Below are positions 36,911-43,513 of a stretch of DNA of 64,000 nt, one piece after another; the first letter of the stretch is position 1; each line of letters begins with the position of its first letter. The stretch spans positions 100,291-164,290 of the forward strand of contig JAIBCC010000013.1 of the NCBI GenBank assembly GCA_019694395.1, read 5' to 3'. The stretch is from Pyrinomonadaceae bacterium (GTDB lineage: Bacteria; Acidobacteriota; Blastocatellia; Pyrinomonadales; Pyrinomonadaceae). A program made the translations under genes and the position numbers. The notes under the pieces were generated by a model, which had not been told where the DNA came from, ran no database searches, and saw only the letters and a program-made list of their open reading frames with translations.

Positions 36911-37981
36911 ATGCTTAATAAAAAACTTAATCTGCAAACCAAAGTTATTTTATTTCTTTTCTTATTCGGGGCGTTGGCTTTTTCACCGATTTTTGGACAA
37001 AAAAAGAATGGAAATAAACCAGTTAAGATACCTGATTTGGTTTATCCGCCGCCGCCTGAAAAAGCCCGTATCAAATATATCGGTTCTGTTTCAAATAGTC
37101 TGGATGTAGAACCGCCGAAGCAAAAAGGATGGCTCCAAAAGTTAGTTAATGACCAAGGATCAAACCCGGTTCTCGGCATGGTTCGTCCGATTAGTGTTGT
37201 AGTTGACTCGAAAGAACGGATTTTTGCGGCGGATTCGTTGAGTTCAACTGTTTTCGTTTTTGACTCAAAGATGAAAAAAATGGATTTGTTAGGGGTTAAA
37301 GGGTCAGGTCGGTTGGTTAATCCATTCGGTTTAGCCGTGGATAAAAGTGACAATGTTTATGTTTCCGACACCGCCCTCAAACGGGTTAATGTTTATAACC
37401 CGTCCGGAGATTTAATTGCTTCAATAAATAAAGTTGGAAATGAATTCATCACAAACCCCACGGGATTAGCAATTGATGATGCAAATAATCGTTTGTTGAT
37501 CGTTGATTCCCGGGCTCACAAAATTTTCGTCAGTGATTTAAATCAATTAGACAAAGGTGAAACTTTTGGTCAAAAGGGAGAAGGAGACAGCGAATTTTTC
37601 TTTCCCAGTTATGTGGCGGTGGATAAGGACGGTGCAATTTATGTTTCTGACACATTGAACTTTTGTATAAAGGTTTTCGATAAAAACTTCAAATTCATTA
37701 AGCGAATTGGTGAACATGGAACCGGAATGGGGATGTTTGACCGACCGAAAGGAATTGCTCTGGATAGCGAAGGTCACCTTTATGTAATTGATTCCGCATT
37801 TAGTAATTTTCAAATTTTTGATAAGGACGGAAACCTGTTGCTGTTTGTCGGCAATTACGGGGAAGAACCAGGCTTTTTCCGCCTTCCGTCAGGAATTTTT
37901 ATTGATAAACACGATCGAATTTATGTGGCGGATCAAATCAACCGCAGAATTCAAATGTTTCAATATTTAGCGGGTAATTAA
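36911..37981 (+). CDS. Secreted NHL-repeat propeller, cytochrome-associated (copy 1)
   Basis: Starting at the ATG at 36911, ten bases after the cytochrome stop, this 356-residue protein has a signal peptide (ending SPIFGQ), then the motif YPPPPEKARIKYIGSV near residues 45-60 and a six-bladed NHL-type beta-propeller. Blades repeat phrases such as PFGLAVDKSDNVYVSDTALK and RPKGIALDSEGHLYVIDS. A start at 36857 inside the cytochrome gene would lack the signal sequence at its N-terminus. NHL propellers bind partner proteins. As I recall, similar NHL genes adjoin multihaem cytochrome genes in Geobacter. It shares the PPxPExxRIKY motif with the NHL protein at 42422. Confidence 0.85.
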   Translation: MLNKKLNLQTKVILFLFLFGALAFSPIFGQKKNGNKPVKIPDLVYPPPPEKARIKYIGSVSNSLDVEPPKQKGWLQKLVNDQGSNPVLGMVRPISVVVDSKERIFAADSLSSTVFVFDSKMKKMDLLGVKGSGRLVNPFGLAVDKSDNVYVSDTALKRVNVYNPSGDLIASINKVGNEFITNPTGLAIDDANNRLLIVDSRAHKIFVSDLNQLDKGETFGQKGEGDSEFFFPSYVAVDKDGAIYVSDTLNFCIKVFDKNFKFIKRIGEHGTGMGMFDRPKGIALDSEGHLYVIDSAFSNFQIFDKDGNLLLFVGNYGEEPGFFRLPSGIFIDKHDRIYVADQINRRIQMFQYLAGN

Positions 37982-37990
37982 AAGATTTCA

Positions 37991-38019
37991 GAACATTTTA
38001 AGGCAGTATCAGAATGTTC
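37991..38019. promoter_or_regulatory. Inverted repeat upstream of the tetrahaem cytochrome gene
   Basis: GAACATT (37991-37997) and AATGTTC (38013-38019) form perfect seven-base arms with a 15-base loop, nine bases after the NHL stop codon. It is followed by A bases rather than T, so it is not a plus-strand intrinsic terminator. It could be an operator, a minus-strand terminator or an mRNA processing stem. A second small hairpin, TGCTGA/TCAGCA (38065-38085), lies just before the ribosome-binding site. Confidence 0.35.
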
Positions 38020-38103
38020 AAAAAAAGGATTTGCACGATACCAATTATGGTTCGAGTAAATAAATGCTGATTTAATTTTTCAGCAATTTTGAAGGAGGTG
38101 AAT

Positions 38104-38820
38104 ATGTTATTTAAATATGCCAAAACTTTGTTTTTGATGTTGACATTGAGCATCTTGGCTTTTGGACAGTTAGCAAGTGACGGACCGAAAAATGCAATTG
38201 TCGGAACAAGTCACGACTTGAGAGGAAAATTCTCTGGATCAACTGCCATTTGCGAATTTTGCCATGTCCCGCACAAATTCAATAGTTTATCAACTAATCC
38301 CCCATTGCTTTGGAATATGCAGGTAAAATCGGGTTCTTACTCGACTTACAGCAGCTCCTCTTTTGATGGGCAGGGAACAATCCGAGACCCAAGCACTGCC
38401 AGCACTACAAATGGGGCTGCTTATATGAGTCTGCTTTGTCTGAGTTGCCATGATGGAACTGTTACACAGGCTTCATTTTATCAAGTGACGCAAGGTATGG
38501 GTGGTGCTAGTCTTTCAGGTTCATTTACAGCTCAAAATCTTGGTGGTTCTTCGGGACTTACCAACGACCATCCGGTTGATTTTATTTACAGCGTTTCATT
38601 GGCAACAACCGACGGCGGCTTAAAATCCCCGACCGAAGGTGCAGCAGTCAGAGTGCCGTATGTCGGAACTCCGGCTTTGCCGCTTTATAAAGATCAACCA
38701 AGTGATGTAAGTGGAAGAATGGAATGTGCAACTTGTCATAATCCGCACAGTAATACCAATCAAGGATTCTTGCGGATGACAAACAATGGCAGTGCCCTTT
38801 GCTTGAATTGTCACGGTTAA
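38104..38820 (+). CDS. Tetrahaem c-type cytochrome, OmcE-like candidate
   Basis: Translation starts at 38104 behind a near-perfect AAGGAGGTG site, giving 238 residues with a signal peptide (ending LAFGQ). Four CxxCH sites are present: CEFCH, CLSCH, CATCH and CLNCH. The protein has exactly eight histidines: four in the haem motifs and four outside them (SHDL, VPH, DHP, NPH), enough for bis-His ligation of every haem. The order SHDL, CxFCHxPH, LW, CLSCHDGT, DHPV, CATCHNPH, LCLNCH, the size and the haem count resemble the OmcE family of filament-forming extracellular cytochromes; this is by recall, not by alignment. It has its own leader and strong ribosome site, suggesting high expression. The neighbours encode a prolyl isomerase and an outer-membrane barrel. 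Confidence 0.85.
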   Translation: MLFKYAKTLFLMLTLSILAFGQLASDGPKNAIVGTSHDLRGKFSGSTAICEFCHVPHKFNSLSTNPPLLWNMQVKSGSYSTYSSSSFDGQGTIRDPSTASTTNGAAYMSLLCLSCHDGTVTQASFYQVTQGMGGASLSGSFTAQNLGGSSGLTNDHPVDFIYSVSLATTDGGLKSPTEGAAVRVPYVGTPALPLYKDQPSDVSGRMECATCHNPHSNTNQGFLRMTNNGSALCLNCHG

Positions 38821-38835
38821 TGATGATTCACGGGG

Positions 38836-38872
38836 AGGGGGAATCGTATTTGGGTTGGTTTCCCCTACCAAC
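38836..38872 (+). promoter_or_regulatory. Mutually exclusive hairpins after the tetrahaem cytochrome gene
   Basis: AGGGGGAA (38836-38843) can pair with TTTCCCCT (38859-38866), with one G-T pair. Alternatively GTTGGT (38854-38859) can pair with ACCAAC (38867-38872), which is followed by TTTT. The two stems share bases and cannot form together. Lying between a probably abundant cytochrome and the prolyl isomerase gene, they could act as a partial terminator or an RNA-processing site. Confidence 0.45.
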
Positions 38873-38896
38873 TTTTCAAAAAAATGAGGAGTGGTT

Positions 38897-40087
38897 ATGA
38901 AAATTAAAATTGTAGTAATGATAGTCGGGGTTGTTATTTTGCTATCTGTTTTTGGCTTAATTTATCTTCAGGGAGAATCCCAAAAAGCTACAACAGCGGA
39001 GATAAAACAAACGGAGACCTTGCCAACGGTTCAACCGGTTCCGACCGAAACAGTGACGAACTTACCGCCGTCGCAACTCCAAACGGAATCTGTCTTACAA
39101 CCCGTTTCATCACCAATTACAAAAGAGTCTTCGGAATTTGTTGCGATTCATAATTCATCAGTTAAAACTATTGAATTGCCGGTAAAAACCGGAAAAGTTG
39201 CTGAACTTCCAAATGATGTAGCCGCTACCGTCAATGAAGCCTTAATAACCAAAAAACAACTAAATGAAGAATTGAACAGATTGTTGATTTCTCCGGGATC
39301 GCACGGAGGAATAAATGCTGACAAAAAGGAAGAATTGCGCCAATTGGCTTTAGAAGAATTGGTAGCAAAGGAACTTGCTTTTCAGGAAGCAAAAAAGATC
39401 GGGTTAAAGGCTTCGCCAACTGAAATTAATTCTTCGTTGGATAAAATAAAGAAGCGTTACCAAACCGAAAAAAGTTTTAATGAAGCACTTACGGTAGAAA
39501 AAATTACTGAGGATGAATTAAAAAAACAAATTGAAAGAAATTTGCTTTTGGAAAAAATCAACAAACAGGAAATCGAAAATAAATCAAAGATCAGTGATAC
39601 GGAAGCAAAACAACATTACGAAGCAAATAAAACGAAATTTGTGATTCCTAATTCCCTCAGATTGTGGAATATCGTTATCAAAATCGAAACCGGAAAAGAA
39701 TCTCAAGCTCAAGAAAAAATAAAGAAAATCTATCAATTGTTAAAAGAAGGAAGCGACTTTTTTTCCGTTGCTTATAAATATTCTGAGGATGATTACCGAA
39801 TTATGGGTGGTGATTACGGTTGGATCCATCGCGGACAATTAGTGCCGGAATTGGAGCAAATTGTTTTTAACGCAAAAGTTAATGAATTATCTGAACCGTT
39901 GCAAACCAGTTTTGGCTGGCAGGTTTTCAAAGTTGGTGAAATCCGCCCGGAAAAGCAAATGAGTTTTGAAGAGGCTAAAGAAAAGATCAAGGAAGGACTC
40001 CATAAACAACGCATTAGACAAGTCCGTATTGATTTTGTCAATCGCCTGAAAAGTTCGGCTGATATTAAATACAACAGCAATAGTTAA
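38897..40087 (+). CDS. Membrane-anchored parvulin-type peptidyl-prolyl isomerase (SurA/PrsA-like)
   Basis: From the ATG at 38897, with GAGGAG just upstream, this 396-residue protein has an N-terminal membrane anchor (IVVMIVGVVILLSVFGLIYL), a Pro/Thr/Val-rich linker of about 80 residues, a SurA-N-like helical chaperone region beginning VAATVNEALITKKQL, and a parvulin domain at about 250-345 (SLRLWNIVIKI to GWQVFKVGEI, with GGDYGWIHRGQLVPELE). It would catalyse proline isomerisation or chaperone exported proteins. Its place between a cytochrome and a beta-barrel points to folding of those two products. As I recall, prolyl isomerase genes are regular members of multihaem cytochrome clusters in Geobacter. 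A GTG at 38891 is an alternative start. Confidence 0.85.
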   Translation: MKIKIVVMIVGVVILLSVFGLIYLQGESQKATTAEIKQTETLPTVQPVPTETVTNLPPSQLQTESVLQPVSSPITKESSEFVAIHNSSVKTIELPVKTGKVAELPNDVAATVNEALITKKQLNEELNRLLISPGSHGGINADKKEELRQLALEELVAKELAFQEAKKIGLKASPTEINSSLDKIKKRYQTEKSFNEALTVEKITEDELKKQIERNLLLEKINKQEIENKSKISDTEAKQHYEANKTKFVIPNSLRLWNIVIKIETGKESQAQEKIKKIYQLLKEGSDFFSVAYKYSEDDYRIMGGDYGWIHRGQLVPELEQIVFNAKVNELSEPLQTSFGWQVFKVGEIRPEKQMSFEEAKEKIKEGLHKQRIRQVRIDFVNRLKSSADIKYNSNS

Positions 40088-40157
40088 TTGTAAATAATTT
40101 AATTTTGGCATGTTTGGTTTTGTTTTTTTCAATTGGTAAAGGAGGCAAATAAAAATT

Positions 40158-42404
40158 ATGAAGACATTTTTGCTTTCAGTTTTGCTCGTTTTTTATCCAT
40201 TAGTCAGCATTTTTGCTCAAATGGATAAAATGGATTCTTTGCCAAAGCCTGAAATTTTTGCCAATTCCATTCCTTGTGAGGCGGCAAATAAAAACTTTGT
40301 GTTCGATTATTTTATAAATTCGGACACAAAAGTTTCATTTATTTGTGACGGTAATTCCTGGGTAGAATTTTTGCCGAATAGTTCAAATAATAGTTTGGAC
40401 GATACACCAACTTTTTCAACTCTTACTAAAATTCCAATAGTAAAAATCACTGAAACGGAAATCGGATTAAATAAATTAAATCTTGAATTGGCTGAGTTTA
40501 ATTATATTTATACCAAGTCTATTAAACATTCCAACCAAACTATTGAATTCAGTGGTTTTACGGTGGAAAATGAGAATTCCCGAAAATTACCGGCTTTTTA
40601 TCTCGTCCCGCCAAAAATATCAAAAGATGCCCACAGAATTGAACTGAGTGGTGCTTTTAATTTCGGTTTTAATAACTCTAAAGCTAGATCAGAGTCTCTC
40701 AATTCAAATTTATCCGGTTTGAATCGAAGCGAAACGAATTCACGCGAATTGAATTTTGGAATGGATTTGCATTTGGGAACTTACGTGCTTGATCCGCGCT
40801 TTATTAAATTATCGGCGGATTTGAGTTTTGCCCGTGATAAAGGCGCATTTGATAATTATGATACTCGAAACGGGCTTGGCAGAATTGGATTTACTTTAGA
40901 TTTTTTGCCGACTTCCTGTTATCCATTTAGGTTTAAATATATAAAACAAGACACAAATTTTCTTGATCGTTTTGGTGAAATTACAAATTCCCAGCGCAAG
41001 GTTTTAGGATTCAATTGGCAGCTTCACAAAAATAATTTGCCTCATTTATCTGTAAATTACGATCAGATTTCTTATAACACCAAGTATTTAGCAAGCTCTT
41101 TTTTCCAAACGGACGGAAAAACTCTTTCGGTAGCGGCTACAGATACAATTTTAGGTTGGGATTTGAGTTCCAACTACAATTTTCAAACTACGGACGAAGT
41201 AGTAACCGAAATTAGAACACGACAAAACTATCTTCAATTTCAAGGGCGAAAAAATCTTTCAAAGGAAATGGATGTTTTTATCGGTTCGTTCTATGAAAAC
41301 CTTAAATTTGACAGCGTTTTAACTGATACCGAACAAAAAATAAAACTTTTGGATTTTCACACCGATTTGAATTACCGAATAAACAAGAAATTTGATACGA
41401 GATTTTCGCAAAGGTTCAATTACAACCATAACTCGCTGAATTCGCTTGGCTTAAATTCAACCCCAAATTCCTTTGCGGGTTATGAAACAACCTCTTACTT
41501 TAATTCATTTGGTGCACAGGCAAATTATCGCCTTAACTCAAATTTTTCTTTTGGAACGATTGGAAATATTAATTTTATCAAACCGACCGATAATAAATTT
41601 GAAAGTGCGACTCAAATGTTTGATGTTGGTGGAACTTTCAATTGGAATAAGACCTTCAAATCCTTTAATTTTAATGCAAATGCAATGGAAGGGATTGCTT
41701 ATGCCAAATCCAATTTTGGGACGGGGCGAAACATCGAATTTCGTAACTTCAATTTTGGTATAACCTTCGGGCAAATGGATCGTCTTTTAGTTTCAGGCAA
41801 TTTCAATTATTCTTATCGTCCCGATATTTATCAAATCGGCGGTTATTTTTCGAACAATAATTCTTCAATCAGTCTGACAACTGAGGCAATTCATCCATTT
41901 CGTTTACACGTTTCAATCGGAAAAGATGATGTTTCCTATTTAACCTCGCGCGGACGAGAAGACCTTACTCGAAACTTTTTCTCGGCTGGATTGGAACATC
42001 GTCTTTTTTCCATTCAGGTGAGTAAAAACCAAAACGACAATTTACGTGATATTTTTACCAATTCTTTTACTATTCCAAATGACAAAATTTTTATTGTATT
42101 GCCTAAAGATAATCTGATTCGGGATCCTTTGCTGCGGACAAATGGTTCATCCTCTTCGGCTTTATTTCGGGTTCAGCCGCAAAAAGATTTGACCGTTGAA
42201 GTTCGTTATATTGACGACAAGGCTTACTTTGTCGTCACAAATAATATTGCCATCAAACAATTCGATTTTATCAGTTATTACAAGCTCGGAAAATTTGTTT
42301 TCAGTGCAGGATATTCCAGACAAAGACAATTAACTGAGGGAGTTTTTTTGAATAACCGTAATTATTTCTTTTTTCGGGCAACCAGACTTTTCAATATTTT
42401 TTAA
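40158..42404 (+). CDS. Large outer-membrane beta-barrel of the cytochrome cluster
   Basis: The 748-residue protein starts behind AAAGGAGG and has a signal peptide (ending SIFAQ). A soluble domain of about 140 residues precedes a long region of alternating polar/hydrophobic strands with aromatic girdles (for example IELSGAFNFGFNNS, LGRIGFTLDF, FRATRLFNIF). The chain ends in Phe, the usual C-terminal residue for BAM-inserted outer-membrane proteins. There are no CxxCH sites. By context it is the porin of a porin-cytochrome conduit, similar in role but not obviously in sequence to MtrB or OmbB (inference). A barrel of over twenty strands would fit the length. The NHL gene follows after 17 bases. 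Confidence 0.78.
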   Translation: MKTFLLSVLLVFYPLVSIFAQMDKMDSLPKPEIFANSIPCEAANKNFVFDYFINSDTKVSFICDGNSWVEFLPNSSNNSLDDTPTFSTLTKIPIVKITETEIGLNKLNLELAEFNYIYTKSIKHSNQTIEFSGFTVENENSRKLPAFYLVPPKISKDAHRIELSGAFNFGFNNSKARSESLNSNLSGLNRSETNSRELNFGMDLHLGTYVLDPRFIKLSADLSFARDKGAFDNYDTRNGLGRIGFTLDFLPTSCYPFRFKYIKQDTNFLDRFGEITNSQRKVLGFNWQLHKNNLPHLSVNYDQISYNTKYLASSFFQTDGKTLSVAATDTILGWDLSSNYNFQTTDEVVTEIRTRQNYLQFQGRKNLSKEMDVFIGSFYENLKFDSVLTDTEQKIKLLDFHTDLNYRINKKFDTRFSQRFNYNHNSLNSLGLNSTPNSFAGYETTSYFNSFGAQANYRLNSNFSFGTIGNINFIKPTDNKFESATQMFDVGGTFNWNKTFKSFNFNANAMEGIAYAKSNFGTGRNIEFRNFNFGITFGQMDRLLVSGNFNYSYRPDIYQIGGYFSNNNSSISLTTEAIHPFRLHVSIGKDDVSYLTSRGREDLTRNFFSAGLEHRLFSIQVSKNQNDNLRDIFTNSFTIPNDKIFIVLPKDNLIRDPLLRTNGSSSSALFRVQPQKDLTVEVRYIDDKAYFVVTNNIAIKQFDFISYYKLGKFVFSAGYSRQRQLTEGVFLNNRNYFFFRATRLFNIF

Positions 42405-42421
42405 GCGGGTAGGAGCAAAAT

Positions 42422-43513
42422 ATGAAATTCATTTCAAAACGGAAAGTTAAAGTTTTAAGCTTAATTATCGGCTTGATTCTGGTCGGATTCGTAGCGTTTG
42501 ACGTTTCCTCGGCTGCGGAATTCAGTCCGATAATTGAGGATGAAACAGGTGATTTGTATTTTCCGCCCGCCCCCGAAACTCCGCGAATTAAATATCTCAA
42601 AAGTCTTTCGTCGCCAAAAGATTGGAAGTTAAAACAATCATCGCTTTTTATGCGGTTCGTTAATAAAGTTATTGGATTTGATAATCACGAAACCAGGCTT
42701 ATTTTTCCTTACGGAGTAACCACAGACAGTCAAAATCGGCTGATTGTGGCGGATTCAAAAGCTCAAATAATTCACGTTTTTGATTCACAAAGAAAGAAAT
42801 ATTTGGCGATTGAATCCCCCAAGGGAGAAACTTTTGTTTCGATTATCGGAGTGGCAGTTGATGGAAAAGACAATATTTATGTTTCAGATTCTTATACCGG
42901 AAAAATGTTTGTTTTCGACCAGAACGGAAAGTTCAAAAAACGTTTAGGGGGTGATGAAGGACTTTTTGGACGACCGACCGGAATTGCAATTGATAAAGAA
43001 GAAGAAAGAATTTATGTGGTGGAAACTGAAATTGGACGAATTGATGTTATTGATCTCGATGGAAAATTAATATCCCGTTTTGGTCAACGCGGGAACAAAC
43101 CAGAAAACTTTAATCGTCCAACCCAGATTTGTCTCAGTCATGATCGGGTTTATGTTACGGACACCATTAATTCGCGGATTCAGATTTTTGATAAAACCGG
43201 TAATTTTATAGGTTCAGTTGGAAATCGGGGAAATGGTTCAGGTTATTTGGACAAACCTAAAGGTGTGGCAGTTGACAGCGAAGGGCATATTTACGTGGTT
43301 GAGGGATTACGCGACGCAATTGAGATCTTTGATCAGGACGGAAAGTTTCTTTTAGAATTTGGAAATACCGGAAATCAACGCGGTGAATTCTATTTGCCTA
43401 CTGCCCTCCATATAGACCAGCAGGACAACATTTTTGTTTCTGATTCTTACAACCAAAGAATACAAGTTTTTAAATATCTCAAGGATGGCAAAATGAAAGG
43501 GGGTAATGGATAA
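42422..43513 (+). CDS. Secreted NHL-repeat propeller, cytochrome-associated (copy 2)
   Basis: The 363-residue protein has a signal/anchor segment (VLSLIIGLILVGFVAFDVSS), then YFPPAPETPRIKYLKSL near residue 46, matching the PPxPExxRIKY motif of the NHL protein at 36911, and a six-bladed NHL propeller. Typical blade phrases are PTGIAIDKEEERIYVVE, KPKGVAVDSEGHIYVVEG and LHIDQQDNIFVSDSYNQRIQVF. The two NHL proteins are paralogs, one beside each half of the cytochrome block. Its TAA overlaps the ATG of the following dodecahaem gene (TAATG at 43511-43515), which implies translational coupling and perhaps a fixed ratio of the two products. The function is unknown beyond a likely scaffold role. Confidence 0.85.
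   Translation: MKFISKRKVKVLSLIIGLILVGFVAFDVSSAAEFSPIIEDETGDLYFPPAPETPRIKYLKSLSSPKDWKLKQSSLFMRFVNKVIGFDNHETRLIFPYGVTTDSQNRLIVADSKAQIIHVFDSQRKKYLAIESPKGETFVSIIGVAVDGKDNIYVSDSYTGKMFVFDQNGKFKKRLGGDEGLFGRPTGIAIDKEEERIYVVETEIGRIDVIDLDGKLISRFGQRGNKPENFNRPTQICLSHDRVYVTDTINSRIQIFDKTGNFIGSVGNRGNGSGYLDKPKGVAVDSEGHIYVVEGLRDAIEIFDQDGKFLLEFGNTGNQRGEFYLPTALHIDQQDNIFVSDSYNQRIQVFKYLKDGKMKGGNG

Noticed and set aside
35787..38103. A GEMM (cyclic dinucleotide) riboswitch ahead of cytochrome genes, as known in Geobacter
   Set aside because: The leaders before 35226, 36034 and 38104 were read for the conserved GCAAAGCC-type core and paired stems; none was found.
40158..42404. MtrB or OmbB gene name for the barrel
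   Set aside because: The role is plausible by context, but no diagnostic MtrB motif was seen, so no symbol was given.
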